This document shows positions 6,873 through 14,784 of a DNA stretch of 64,000 bases, one piece after another. Made by a program: the position numbers and the translations under genes. The stretch comes from Hafnia psychrotolerans. GTDB taxonomy: Bacteria > Pseudomonadota > Gammaproteobacteria > Enterobacterales > Enterobacteriaceae. Numbering within the stretch: position 1 is the first letter of the stretch; each line of letters begins with the position of its first letter. The notes under the pieces are model-generated. The model saw only the letters and a program-made list of their open reading frames with translations. It made no database searches and was not told where the DNA came from. The DNA lies in contig NZ_BMFZ01000003.1 in assembly GCF_014639435.1 (NCBI RefSeq), positions 1 to 64,000 of the forward strand. The letters run 5' to 3'.

Positions 6873-7556
6873 TTATGCGGCCATCGTATCGCCGCGAGTG
6901 ATTCTCATGAACTGCGCATCTGCTTGGGATTCCTCGGCCTCACAGCGGCTGATCAGCTCTTCGTATAAAGGTTTCCAATTCAGCGACCATGTGCGCTGAG
7001 GCAACTCAGGCAGCAATGCATTTACCGCCCGATAGGCGCGCGATGACGGGGAGGCTTTCAAGCCAGTGCCATGGCAACGCGGACATTCACGTTCATCAGG
7101 CTCGCTGAATTGCTCCTCTGCAAACCCCATCAAGGCATAATCGCAAACGACTCCCCCGCCGTTCGCCAGCGCAATGGCAGCGACTTTCCGGCGGCCCTTG
7201 CATTGCGGGCAGCGCGCGTGAGGATCATCTGCCGTACGGCAATAAACTTCCACCGCCTGACCACAGAGGACCAGCATGGCCTGCGCCATACGTCGGCCAG
7301 CCACTTTCCCGATCGTCACAGGCGCTATCTTCATGGCGATCTGCGCCAGCAGCTTCACGGCCTTATCCCTGCTCTGCCGGTCTTTCATGTGTTTTGCGAA
7401 GAACAGAGCAAATCCCAGTTCAGCGCGTGCCTGCGCCATACCCAGAGCAGCCATCACATCGGTACCGGTCAGGGCAGCAGATGCTGTCGCGCGCGATGAG
7501 TCACTGATCATCAGACTTTTCGGTGAAAAATGCTTTATAGCTGCTTCGAGATTCAT
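6873..7556 (-). CDS. Late antiterminator Q (phage 82 type)
   Basis: 227 residues beginning MNLEAAIKHFSPKSLMISDSS...TGTDVMAALGMAQARAELG, which resembles the N terminus of the phage 82-type Q family as I know it. A zinc-binding pair CPQC (about 118-121) and CPRC (about 159-162) is present. Q binds the late promoter region and converts paused RNA polymerase to a terminator-resistant form, switching on lysis and morphogenesis genes. The terminator and late leader expected for this role lie directly downstream. The start overlaps the rusA stop by 4 bp. Confidence 0.9.
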   Translation of the reverse strand: MNLEAAIKHFSPKSLMISDSSRATASAALTGTDVMAALGMAQARAELGFALFFAKHMKDRQSRDKAVKLLAQIAMKIAPVTIGKVAGRRMAQAMLVLCGQAVEVYCRTADDPHARCPQCKGRRKVAAIALANGGGVVCDYALMGFAEEQFSEPDERECPRCHGTGLKASPSSRAYRAVNALLPELPQRTWSLNWKPLYEELISRCEAEESQADAQFMRITRGDTMAA

Positions 7557-7909
7557 GCTGTTTCTCCAATAATTATCTGACCGGTTTCACCCCAAACCTT
7601 TGAGACACGGCCGTCCCAGATCCGGCAGTCGTCTTCGAAAATCGCATCAAGCAATGCTTTTTCCAGATTGTCTTTGTCTGGCTTCTGCTGGTGAGGCTTG
7701 CCAGCCATTTCTGTCTTTTTCTTTTTGCTCCAGCTGGCGGGCATCGGCAAAACAAACGTGACGTGCCAGCCGCAATCAGGCAGTGAAATCTTATTGAGTC
7801 GCACCTCGTCACAGAACGCGCGATAACGCAGCACAGGCGGCCGCTGTTTCCAGCGGTCTCTCTGCGTCATTCGAGGCTTTGGAATGGGCGTTATCGCGTA
7901 GGTTTTCAT
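7553..7909 (-). CDS. rusA: RusA-family Holliday junction resolvase
   Basis: 118 residues, close to the usual 120. The N terminus has the PIPKPRMTQRDRW motif. The catalytic acidic cluster KPDKDNLEKALLDAIFEDD (about 76-94) supplies the metal-binding aspartates, and a second acidic site follows (CRIWDGRVSKVWG). RusA dimers resolve four-way DNA junctions at CC dinucleotides during phage recombination and replication. It sits between ninB and Q in the same operon, overlapping both by a few bases, the usual nin-region position. Confidence 0.95.
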   Translation of the reverse strand: MKTYAITPIPKPRMTQRDRWKQRPPVLRYRAFCDEVRLNKISLPDCGWHVTFVLPMPASWSKKKKTEMAGKPHQQKPDKDNLEKALLDAIFEDDCRIWDGRVSKVWGETGQIIIGETA

Positions 7910-8331
7910 CAGGCTCCCTGTTGTGCTCTAAGTTGCTGGTATTCACAGCGCGCCGGAATGGTCAGCCGGAAACCGCGCTGATGCGCCCAGGCATCGACTT
8001 GCTCGAGGTACATAGTCATTTCACCGGTATCGAGCAACTTGGTTGATTTCACGTACCGGGTTTCGCCCATTACCGTGATCGCCTTTGGCGGGCAGTAAAT
8101 CTCTTTCAGGTATTCGTGCAACTGCTCACCCGTGAACGTGCCCTTTCCGGCTTTCGCCACTTGGCCAGCGATTTCACCGTTCCATTTCCAGAGCAGCGCG
8201 TTCTGGCTGAGTGAACGTTTGTCATGCCACTCTTTGATGCTGACGCGATAGCGCTTACCAGATGAGACAAGCTCCTTCAGCACAGGCCAGAGCTGCGCCT
8301 TAGTGGTTTCGTGCAAGCAGAAGTCATCCAT
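7909..8331 (-). CDS. ninB: NinB recombination mediator
   Basis: 140 residues starting [20 protein letters not shown]. The ATG at 8331 is chosen because it overlaps the helicase stop as TGATG; the longer frame would run into the helicase gene. Motifs seen are WHDKRSLSQNALLWKWNGEIA and the C-terminal LEQVDAWAHQRGFRLTIP, characteristic of the NinB/Orf family. Lambda Orf binds single-stranded DNA and SSB and helps load recombinase onto gapped DNA. Translational coupling with the upstream helicase is likely. Confidence 0.92.
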   Translation of the reverse strand: MDDFCLHETTKAQLWPVLKELVSSGKRYRVSIKEWHDKRSLSQNALLWKWNGEIAGQVAKAGKGTFTGEQLHEYLKEIYCPPKAITVMGETRYVKSTKLLDTGEMTMYLEQVDAWAHQRGFRLTIPARCEYQQLRAQQGA

Positions 8332-9725
8332 CAAAAATCCTCCTTCCCATAGCGTCGGCCTGCAGCTGCTGGCGATGACTGGCGCTGTTTGCACATCTCG
8401 GCAGCGTGCGCCTGATCCGTTGGCTTGAAGTGGCCGTTTTTGAATTGCTGGTAAACGGTACCGAGCTCACCAAAACGGTTCTTGGTCACAATGATTTCAG
8501 CGAACGGCGCGGCAGGACTTTCCGGGTCATACACCCCTTCACGGTAAAGCATATAAATCCCATCGGCGTCCTGCTCGATGCTCCCACCGTCGCGGAGGTC
8601 AGAGTTAACCGGCCGCTTCTGGCCTTTCGGCCGTTTCTCCACGTCACGGGACAGCTGGCTGAGAGACATCACCGGCGTCTTCAGGTCTTTCGCCATACGT
8701 TTCATGCCGCCGGATATGTGGGCGATGGCCAGATCGTTTCGTTCAGCGCGCGGCTTCTCGATCAGGCCGAGGTAGTCGCACAGGATGAGTGATAGATTTG
8801 AATATTTCCGTTTGTGCCGTTCAGCAATCGCCCGGATCTGCTCAATGGTCAGTTTCGACGCATCAACCACCCACACCTGCAGGCCAGAGAGGCGCTTAAT
8901 GCCCATCGATATGCGCGCCCAATCCTCGTCGTCCATCCGTGACGGCTTACGCAGTGAGGAAACAGGCATGTTGGCAGCGCCAGCCAACTGACGCTCTATG
9001 ACCTGCTGCGCGCTCATTTCCATGCTGAAAATCAACACGCCGCGTGGGATTTCCTCTTCCCCGATGCGAATGGTGCTTTCCGCCACGCCTTCGGCCACGG
9101 TCAAAGCAAACTCGGTTTTGCCCATACCAGGACGCGCCGCAACGATGATCAGATCCTCGTTGTTCAGGCCACCGGTGATTTCATCCAACTCAGGAATGCC
9201 GGTTTTCAGTGTGTCCGACTCCTCGCCGTTCAGGAGGCGATGCTCGAGCAATTCGGCATATGAGCCCATCAGCTCATCGATGTGAACGGGCTGAACCTCA
9301 TCCGCCGGCCGGTTGATGCTCATCACCTGGCTGACAAATTCCTGAATGGTATCAATCGCCCGCTCATGGTTATTCGCGCCGGTGATCTGGTCATAATAGG
9401 TTTCCATCAGCTGGGAGAACTGACGGATCTGAGAAAACTCGCCGACGATGCGCGCATAGCCTTTCAGATTTGCCGCGGACGGGCATTGCCGCATGGTTTC
9501 CATAACGTTAGCGAACTGGTCATTTCCCATTGCCTCGGCCACCAGCAAGCTGTCGATCAGGCCGCGATTGTTGGCCTGGCGCTTAATTTCTTTGTACGTT
9601 TCACGATAGAACGGCACAGAGAAAGCCTCATGGCTGAGAGTGGCCAGCACATCCGCCGCGTCTGGGGTATAGCCGTTTAGCAACAGCCCACCGACCACGC
9701 TCGCTTCGATATCCGTATTAATCAC
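8331..9725 (-). CDS. DnaB-type replicative helicase (phage)
   Basis: 464 residues. N-terminal helical domain (about 1-100) and a RecA-like domain with Walker [14 protein letters not shown] (196-208), Walker [10 protein letters not shown] and the late motifs of the DnaB family ([19 protein letters not shown] and [15 protein letters not shown]). It would unwind DNA ahead of the phage replication fork, replacing the need for a lambda P loader, as in P22. Start is GTG at 9725, overlapping the TGA of the broken O-type gene as GTGA, so the two were translationally coupled. Confidence 0.95.
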   Translation of the reverse strand: MINTDIEASVVGGLLLNGYTPDAADVLATLSHEAFSVPFYRETYKEIKRQANNRGLIDSLLVAEAMGNDQFANVMETMRQCPSAANLKGYARIVGEFSQIRQFSQLMETYYDQITGANNHERAIDTIQEFVSQVMSINRPADEVQPVHIDELMGSYAELLEHRLLNGEESDTLKTGIPELDEITGGLNNEDLIIVAARPGMGKTEFALTVAEGVAESTIRIGEEEIPRGVLIFSMEMSAQQVIERQLAGAANMPVSSLRKPSRMDDEDWARISMGIKRLSGLQVWVVDASKLTIEQIRAIAERHKRKYSNLSLILCDYLGLIEKPRAERNDLAIAHISGGMKRMAKDLKTPVMSLSQLSRDVEKRPKGQKRPVNSDLRDGGSIEQDADGIYMLYREGVYDPESPAAPFAEIIVTKNRFGELGTVYQQFKNGHFKPTDQAHAAEMCKQRQSSPAAAGRRYGKEDF

Positions 9726-10676
9726 AGCGTCCCCTCCCGTACCTTGCGCAGCGTCTCCGGTTTGATCAGGTAATCAAAATTGGCGCGAAAACCCGCTCCG
9801 TCCGCCCCGCCGTAATGGAATTGGCGCGCATTTGCCAGAAATGCAGCGAAATATGCCCTGAATCCCTGAGGTGTTTTTTTAGCGAGGTAACCGGCCAGTT
9901 CGCGGATAGCAATTTCACGGTCGCGATACAGCTCTGCTGGTGCCAGATGACCTGCTGTAACTTCGTTGTAGGCATCGATGACAGCCTGACAGTCGATATC
10001 GACAAAGGTTTTCTGCCACAGCGTGGCGTCTGACAGGTAGCTTCAAACCGGCTCACGCGGCAGATGTTGGCAGGCTTCGCCACGGTGTTATTTCGGCGCT
10101 TCCACGACATCACTACCCAGCGAACGACCAACTGCAGGTCTTGCAGGGTGTAGGCGTTGCGAGACTTGGTTTCAGTCAGCAGCACGGCGAAGGGTTCAGC
10201 AGAACGGCAACTGCCATCGGTGAGTTCGTTGTAATACTCCAGAGCCTGTTTTGCTTCTGCCAGAACCTGTTCTGAAAACGCCTTCCCGTTTTGCCCCTCG
10301 GGGGCTTTAGGGGGATCTGTTTTTACTGTCTTTGGAATAAAGAGACGTTTTTGTTAGGACCAAACTGGCGCCCTTGCTGAAGAAGAACATTCATTTCAAC
10401 CAGTTGAAGTTTTGCTTCGTTGCAGCGCTTCACAGGTAGCCGTGCTATCTCAGAAATTTGCGAATCGCTGATCCGGTCCATTTTTTTATTCCAGCCATAA
10501 GTCAGCCTTAAAACGGCCAGCAGCACTTTGAATTGACGCTTGGTTAAATCAGCGCCTGCGTATTCTTCTAAGAGCATATTTGCCAGCCGGAAATACCCAT
10601 CTTCGGTATCAGCCACGCGACGCTCCTCACGCTGTTCTTTAGCGCGAAATTGAAGGATTTCAGCCGTGCTATTCAT
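9722..10676 (-). pseudogene. Phage replication initiator (O-like), two frameshifts
   Basis: Three pieces in different frames make one protein. Piece 1 (10676 to about 10340) starts MNSTAEILQFRAKEQREER and has the O-type winged-helix domain (DGYFRLANMLLEEYAGADLTKRQFKVLLAVLRLTYG). Piece 2 (about 10340 to 10040) reads APEGQNGKAFSEQVLAEAKQ and LLTETKSRNAYTLQDLQLVV. Piece 3 (about 10040 to 9722) reads QKTFVDIDCQAVIDAYNEVT and [20 protein letters not shown], then stops in the GTGA overlap with the helicase start. That overlap shows piece 3 is the true C terminus. The initiator should bind the phage origin and load the helicase. Two indels would inactivate it unless they are sequencing errors. Confidence 0.8.
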
Positions 10677-10833
10677 CTGCCTTGACCTCATGTTGCGCCA
10701 GCACCTTGCGCCACTCGGCTGCAAGGCGTTTCTGGAAAGCTTTAGGGGCCGCCCCGATGGGGTCAGCAGGTCTGACAAAGTCATAGCGAGTAACTTCTCT
10801 TGCTGGTTGCGCTGAACGCTTGTTCTTGTGCAT
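10669..10833 (-). CDS. Small phage protein before the O-like gene
   Basis: 54 residues starting MHKNKRSAQPAREVTRYDFV and ending KVLAQHEVKADE. The ATG at 10833 is chosen over an upstream in-frame one because it has GAGG about ten bases upstream and the extra N terminus looks non-coding. It is basic at the N terminus. Small proteins with the motif RPADPIGAAPKAFQKRLAAEWR occur between cII and O in lambdoid phages. Function unknown. It overlaps the O-like start by 8 bp. Confidence 0.6.
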   Translation of the reverse strand: MHKNKRSAQPAREVTRYDFVRPADPIGAAPKAFQKRLAAEWRKVLAQHEVKADE

Positions 10834-10930
10834 AATGGATAAAACCTCAGTGGTTTTTAAAGAAGTGATGGCCGTACTGTTCGCGCAGTGCGGCTTTTCT
10901 TTTGGTTCGAAATACCCCATCCCCACGCCC

Positions 10931-11251
10931 TCAATTAAATCCGATGGGTTCCGGGCGCATGCGCTCAGCCTTCATCCCGATCTCAGCCAGGGTTTCCATT
11001 GAGAACAGATAATCCCGACGGACCAGCACGGCCTCGGGTGGCGCCAACTGAATACCCAGCGCTGCAAGGAACTTGCAGAACTGCTCTATATGCCCCTGCT
11101 TCCAGCGACTAATGGTCGATTCATCAATCCCGAGTTGATCAGCAATAGGCTTCTGCCCATGCAGTTGTAACTGCCTCAAAACAAGCAGCTCCATTTCACG
11201 AGGCTTGAGTTTCGGCATCTCTGAATTGCGTGTTGTTGCAGTTGTTTCCAC
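10931..11251 (-). CDS. cII: CII-like transcriptional activator
   Basis: 106 residues with an HTH in the middle (QKPIADQLGIDESTISRWKQGHIEQF, about 34-59), matching the CII/C1 family of lambda and P22. Start is GTG with AAGGAG seven bases upstream. CII would activate promoters for repressor establishment and integrase and so favour lysogeny. Position directly after cro and before the replication genes agrees. No CIII homologue was recognised in the leftward operon. Confidence 0.88.
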   Translation of the reverse strand: METTATTRNSEMPKLKPREMELLVLRQLQLHGQKPIADQLGIDESTISRWKQGHIEQFCKFLAALGIQLAPPEAVLVRRDYLFSMETLAEIGMKAERMRPEPIGFN

Positions 11252-11340
11252 TTATCATCTCCTTGTTGTTTATTAATGCGCTTTCAAATTCAGACCGCAT
11301 GGCCTGGCTCTGGACTAATAGCTTTGCGTTCCGTGAGATA

Positions 11341-11595
11341 CTAATTATTAATAGCCTGCACCCACGAGGCTGAAGCACGCACAGCGGCGAATACCAAGTT
11401 CTCTTTGGTTACGGGCGGGATAGTCAAAAACTCTTGTGTTGCTGCTTCAATCTGTTTCGCCTTTCCCGGTGAAGCACGGCGAAACCCGTAAGCAATCTGG
11501 TCAAGGTAACCAACAGAGGTATTTGCCAGGAGGGCTAGCCTTGACCATTCATCAGAGCTGGCTTCCTTTCTCCATCGGAGCAAATCGTTACTCAT
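11341..11595 (-). CDS. cro: Cro-like repressor
   Basis: 84 residues with an HTH-like segment WSRLALLANTSVGYLDQIAYGFRRASPGKAKQIE (about 18-51). It is the first gene of the rightward early operon, divergent from cI and directly downstream of the promoter with operator 11628-11644. By position it is Cro, which lowers early transcription and represses cI. SD is GAGGAC upstream of ATG. Sequence similarity to lambda Cro is not obvious, so the call rests on HTH and context. Confidence 0.82.
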   Translation of the reverse strand: MSNDLLRWRKEASSDEWSRLALLANTSVGYLDQIAYGFRRASPGKAKQIEAATQEFLTIPPVTKENLVFAAVRASASWVQAINN

Positions 11596-11625
11596 GGTCT
11601 TGTCCTCATGATTGAATTAGAGGCA

Positions 11626-11654
11626 AGTTTATCTTTATGATAAATTTACTGCAA
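11626..11654 (-). promoter_or_regulatory. Early promoter pR
   Basis: On the minus strand -35 TTGCAG (11649-11654), a 17-bp spacer and -10 TAAACT (11626-11631), firing into cro. The operator 11628-11644 covers the -10 and much of the spacer. Its arrangement closely parallels the promoter found at 13883-13911. Confidence 0.75.
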
Positions 11655-11693
11655 CTTGTATTTATCATTTTGCATATTTATCGCATTGCTAAA
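11628..11693. promoter_or_regulatory. Right operator region, three sites
   Basis: Three 17-bp sites of form TTTATC-N5-GATAAA. Site 1 is 11628-11644, a perfect palindrome apart from its centre. Site 2 is 11661-11677 (right arm GCATAT) and site 3 is 11677-11693 (right arm GCTAAA). Site 1 overlaps pR; site 3 overlaps the spacer of the cI promoter. This is the expected binding layout for CI and Cro. Confidence 0.8.
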
Positions 11694-11699
11694 TAATGT
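11670..11699 (+). promoter_or_regulatory. cI maintenance promoter pRM
   Basis: -35 TTGCAT (11670-11675), 18-bp spacer, -10 TAATGT (11694-11699), only 12 bp before the cI start. The mRNA would therefore be leaderless or nearly so, as for lambda pRM. Confidence 0.55.
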
Positions 11700-11711
11700 G
11701 AAGATTGATAT

Positions 11712-12398
11712 ATGGAAACTAAAGATATTCGGCGAGCAAATCTTGCAGCCCTTTTGAAAACCCATCTCGATAAGAACCCGGGATCAACTCGAGCTGAATT
11801 TGCAGAGTTGTGCGGGCTTGCACCAGCTCAACTTAGTCAGTTAACGGGAGAGAAAAACTTTCGAAATATTGGCGGAAACTTGGCGAGGAAAATTGAGGAT
11901 TCTCTTGGACTTCAAACTGGTTGGCTAGACTCGCTAAGAACTGAAATTCCTGAAAATAAAAATAATATCTCTTACATTGGCGTCAGAGAAAATAAGGGAA
12001 ATTTCCCACTAATCAGCTGGGTAAGCGCAGGAAGCTGGTTGGAGGCGGTCGAGCCATATAGAAAAGAAGAAATTGAAGTTTGGCCCGAAACGACCGTAGA
12101 CGCTAGTGAGGGTTCTTTTTGGCTTCGAGTAAAAGGTGATTCAATGACATCACCGGTAGGCTTTACCGTGCCCGAAGGGGTGATCATCCTGGTTGATCCG
12201 GGCAAAGAAGCTGTAAGCGGTAAGTTGGTCGTTGCGAAACTTGAAAACGAAAACGAAGCCACATTCAAGCAGTTCATGGTCGATGCTGGTCGCAAGTACC
12301 TCAAAGCATTGAATCCCCATCACCCGCCGACGATTGTCAACGGTAACTGCAAGATAATCGGCGTTGTGGTGGATGTTAAGTGGGAACACATCCCCTAG
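11712..12398 (+). CDS. cI: CI-type prophage repressor (S24 peptidase fold)
   Basis: 228 residues. N-terminal HTH (TRAEFAELCGLAPAQLSQLTGEKNF, about 26-50), linker, then a LexA/CI C-terminal domain with Ala-Gly cleavage site (106-107, in SWVSAGSW), nucleophile Ser144 (KGDSM) and general base Lys186 (EATFKQ). It keeps the prophage silent and should self-cleave when stimulated by RecA during SOS. The gene diverges from cro and is flanked by two operator clusters. All key residues are present, so immunity is probably functional. Confidence 0.95.
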   Translation: METKDIRRANLAALLKTHLDKNPGSTRAEFAELCGLAPAQLSQLTGEKNFRNIGGNLARKIEDSLGLQTGWLDSLRTEIPENKNNISYIGVRENKGNFPLISWVSAGSWLEAVEPYRKEEIEVWPETTVDASEGSFWLRVKGDSMTSPVGFTVPEGVIILVDPGKEAVSGKLVVAKLENENEATFKQFMVDAGRKYLKALNPHHPPTIVNGNCKIIGVVVDVKWEHIP

Positions 12399-12546
12399 CC
12401 ATTGGTCTGAAAAGGCTTTCGGGTGAGAGGTCGCAGAGATGCGGCTGAAGGTTTTACGGCGTTTGCCGGTGGGTTATATACAGCATCCGTGCACCTGGCA
12501 AAGATCGGGGCGCTTATACGTTTAGCCAGGTGGGTTGGAGAAAAAC

Positions 12547-13308
12547 ATGGAGCAATTTCCTTTAGCATTGATAGCACATGAAATTGAAGGGAATGTTATT
12601 CATCTTCGAGCAAAAGATGGATACATAAACGCCACTTCAATGTGTAAATCAGCAGGTAAATTATTTGCTGACTATACAAGGTTGAAAACGACCGGAGCAT
12701 TTTTGAACGAGTTGTCTTCCGATATGGGAATTCCCATAACGGAATTAATTCAATCATTTACCGGAGGAAGGCTGGAAAATCAGGGAACTTGGGTACACCC
12801 TGATATTGCTATTAATTTGGCGCAGTGGCTATCACCGAGATTTGCTGTTCAAATATCCAGATGGGTAAGAGAATGGATGACCGGCGGGAGGGGGCCAACA
12901 GAATTACCGGTACATTTGAAAAGGTACATGGTTAACAGGCCAAGAATTCCGCACACTCATTTCTCAATCCTAAATGAATTAACGTTCAACTTAGTAGCCC
13001 CCTTAGAACAAGCTGGTTATACACTTCCTGAAAAAATGGTTCCGGACATATCCCAAGGCCGCGTATTTTCTCAATGGTTAAGGGATAACCGAGGCGTAGA
13101 ACCTAAAAGCTTCCCTAATTACGAACATGAATATCCTGATGGTAGAAAATTCCCAGCAAGATTGTATCCAAACGAATATCTAGCTGACTTTAAAGAACAC
13201 TTTAACTCAGTCTGGTTACCGAAACATGCTCCTAAGTACTTTAGCGAACGCGATGCCAAAGCTTTAACACTCATTGAAAGAATACTTCTTCCTGATCTGA
13301 GCAAGTGA
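12547..13308 (+). CDS. KilA-N domain protein
   Basis: 253 residues. The N-terminal domain (about 10-110) shows the KilA-N pattern: LRAKDGYINATSMCKSAGKLFADYTRL and GTWVHPDIAINLAQWLSPRFAVQISRWVREWM. KilA-N is a DNA-binding fold found in phage antirepressors and related regulators. The C-terminal half (about 120-253, with RVFSQWLRDNRGV) is not assigned. ATG at 12547 is chosen because GGAG lies six bases upstream. It lies just behind cI on the same strand, the slot used by lambda rexAB, so expression in the lysogen is likely. It could be an antirepressor or an exclusion gene. Confidence 0.85.
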   Translation: MEQFPLALIAHEIEGNVIHLRAKDGYINATSMCKSAGKLFADYTRLKTTGAFLNELSSDMGIPITELIQSFTGGRLENQGTWVHPDIAINLAQWLSPRFAVQISRWVREWMTGGRGPTELPVHLKRYMVNRPRIPHTHFSILNELTFNLVAPLEQAGYTLPEKMVPDISQGRVFSQWLRDNRGVEPKSFPNYEHEYPDGRKFPARLYPNEYLADFKEHFNSVWLPKHAPKYFSERDAKALTLIERILLPDLSK

Positions 13309-13312
13309 ATCC

Positions 13313-13337
13313 ACCCGGCCACGTCGCCGGGTTTTTT
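13313..13337 (+). terminator. Intrinsic terminator after KilA-N gene
   Basis: ACCCGGC-CACGT-CGCCGGGT followed by TTTTTT, ending the cI-side plus-strand transcript and converging with the minus-strand gene 13345-13731. Confidence 0.75.
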
Positions 13338-13344
13338 GTGCCTG

Positions 13345-13731
13345 TCATTTAGACCATCCCTCTGCATTTCGCTTAACTTCCAACTCTGCCACTCTTTCAA
13401 ACTGCTTTAATTTTCTTAAGATCACGCATAGTTGACGATATCCATGGTGCGCCGGAGCGTAGAATTCATCTGATATATCAGGCTCACTAATATTTCGATT
13501 TATTTCACTCAGCACTTTCAGATCTTCATGGTGCTTATCGCGCATAGCCTTTATAACTAAAGGAGCCATAGCTATTTGCTGCTCGCAGAGGCTTATCGCT
13601 TTCTTCAGGTTATTACCCTCCCCCCTTAGCTTGTAGTGTTTCTTGATTTTTTCCTGCAATCCAAAATGGGTTTTGATTAACTGCTCGCTCGAAAGCCCCT
13701 TCAACTTGCCCAACCATTCCTGTAGTTCCAT
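13345..13731 (-). CDS. Helical (TPR-like) protein in the immunity region
   Basis: 128 residues starting MELQEWLGKLKGL. The ATG at 13731 has a strong AAGGAGG six bases upstream. The protein is all-helical, with a C-terminal repeat-like pair (RQLCVILRKLKQFERVAELEVKRNAEGW) resembling tetratricopeptide repeats. It is transcribed toward the KilA-N gene, on the opposite strand, between cI and the left operators. Genes in this slot often act in the lysogen, for example in superinfection exclusion. No direct evidence for that role is in the sequence. Confidence 0.7.
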   Translation of the reverse strand: MELQEWLGKLKGLSSEQLIKTHFGLQEKIKKHYKLRGEGNNLKKAISLCEQQIAMAPLVIKAMRDKHHEDLKVLSEINRNISEPDISDEFYAPAHHGYRQLCVILRKLKQFERVAELEVKRNAEGWSK

Positions 13732-13834
13732 TCGCGCCCTCCTTACAAAACTCACTCAATCTTACGTCCGTACCTCTGATTTTTGCTAGGTGTGATGAGT
13801 TACGTCTGAAGAAAATCAAAAATAAATTATCAAA

Positions 13835-13909
13835 TTAATCATAAAGATAATTTTACCGATTAAGAAATTTATCATTTTGCTATTGCCAATAATTTATCAT
13901 TTAGATAAA
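13835..13909. promoter_or_regulatory. Left operator region, three sites
   Basis: Three more 17-bp sites with the same geometry as at cI/cro: 13835-13851 (TTAATC-N5-GATAAT), 13868-13884 (TTTATC-N5-GCTATT) and 13893-13909 (TTTATC-N5-GATAAA). The 13-base TTTATCATTTTGC is shared exactly with the right cluster (11661-11673). This marks OL, about 2.2 kb from OR, close enough for repressor looping. Confidence 0.8.
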
Positions 13910-13911
13910 GT
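13883..13911 (+). promoter_or_regulatory. Early promoter pL
   Basis: -35 TTGCCA (13883-13888), 17-bp spacer, -10 TAAAGT (13906-13911), overlapped by the best left operator. It would drive the plus-strand early operon toward the recombination genes and integrase. Confidence 0.7.
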
Positions 13912-14006
13912 CACTCCATCAAGACGGCAGGACGCCAACTAAGCAGCACGCGATGAGGTGAGCGATGTAATCACTTCCGGCCCCGAGAGGGATCGACCGA
14001 AAATTA

Positions 14007-14055
14007 GCTCTTTAAGGAAGAAGTGTTTTTACCACTGCCCCTGAATCTCGGGGGC
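14007..14055 (+). promoter_or_regulatory. Candidate nut-like antitermination site
   Basis: GCTCTTTAA (14007-14015) resembles boxA, and GCCCC-TGAATCTCG-GGGGC (14037-14055) is a hairpin in the place of boxB, within the pL leader. The loop is longer than the lambda boxB pentaloop, and no clear Arg-rich N protein was found, so this is tentative. Confidence 0.4.
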
Positions 14056-14097
14056 TTTGGCAAGACCATTGTCACAACGTAAAGGTAGGAGGATAGA

Positions 14098-14295
14098 TTG
14101 AAAAACATGCTTCTTATTGAAGATGATGAAACGAATGAATTATTGGTAATTCCGCATTCATCAATCAGTTATCTGATAGCGAAAAAAACTGAACAGCAAG
14201 GTGAGTTCACCCTGCTTGTATTGAACAACGGGAAAACACAGATGCTCGACATGCCGATAAAAGATGCGTATGAGCTGTTTTTTAAGAACCGTTAG
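14098..14295 (+). CDS. First small gene of the leftward operon
   Basis: 65 residues from a TTG start (MKNMLLIEDDETNELLVIPH). TTG is preferred because AGGAGG ends only five to six bases upstream; an ATG three codons later is more distant. The protein looks like a small beta-rich domain with alternating hydrophobics (FTLLVLNNGKTQMLDMPIKDAYELFF). It occupies the place of lambda N but is acidic to neutral and not arginine-rich, so it is not an N-type RNA-binding protein by sequence. Function unknown. Confidence 0.6.
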   Translation: MKNMLLIEDDETNELLVIPHSSISYLIAKKTEQQGEFTLLVLNNGKTQMLDMPIKDAYELFFKNR

Positions 14296-14483
14296 AAGTC
14301 TGTTCTGGGCGGGTTTTTCTTCCGCAATTCACCATATTTATTGCTGACCAGCCAATAAAATTCTGGGTAAACCTCATCGTACTTCCAGAAGAACAGATTA
14401 GGTGTATCTAGCCCTTTTTGAGTGCTCAAAAAGGCGAGTGTCAATTCTTGGGCTAATTTCTGGTGAGGATCAGAATTTTCCAT
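14292..14483 (-). CDS. Small helical hypothetical protein
   Basis: 63 residues starting MENSDPHQKLAQELTLAFLS. A second possible start lies four codons earlier at 14495. The motif FFWKYDEVYPEFYWLVSNKYGELRKK is helical and aromatic. It resembles small prophage proteins often seen near early operons, but I know no function. It runs against the operon direction, and its start is about ten bases from the start of the next plus-strand gene, giving a divergent pair. Only a weak SD (GGAAA). Confidence 0.5.
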   Translation of the reverse strand: MENSDPHQKLAQELTLAFLSTQKGLDTPNLFFWKYDEVYPEFYWLVSNKYGELRKKNPPRTDF

Positions 14484-14493
14484 CGAGGTTTCC

Positions 14494-14700
14494 ATGTACG
14501 AAGTAAAAAATTTAACCGTCTTATTTCTTGAGGACGACGATTTCCAAAACCCCAATGTTACGATCGGGTCCGGCGCTTTAAAAGAAAATGTCGATAAGGC
14601 ATCTCTTGATGCAGAGGTCATGATTTACAAAAACGTCATCATTAAGAACCGTTTTGGCAATGCCGCGAAATTCCCATTCATCCCATCACTCCCTCAATAA
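14494..14700 (+). CDS. Small hypothetical protein
   Basis: 68 residues (MYEVKNLTVLFLEDDDFQNP...) predicted as mixed beta. A GAGG lies about eight bases before ATG. No family was recognised. It overlaps the alternative start of the opposite-strand gene. Either or both could be real; this one runs with the operon. Confidence 0.45.
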   Translation: MYEVKNLTVLFLEDDDFQNPNVTIGSGALKENVDKASLDAEVMIYKNVIIKNRFGNAAKFPFIPSLPQ

Positions 14701-14784
14701 ATAACGGCAATAAAGCCCGGAGTACCGCAGCAGTTCATTGGGCTTAAAAGTAAAGGCGGTGGATAGCTGGGCATCATCCCAGCA

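Noticed and set aside
9766-10185. Open frame of 139 codons on the minus strand as its own gene
   Set aside because: It is the middle piece of the frameshifted O-like gene continuing out of frame; its C-terminal half is not protein-like.
14098-14295. Lambda N-type antiterminator
   Set aside because: Position fits but the protein is not arginine-rich and lacks the N RNA-binding motif.
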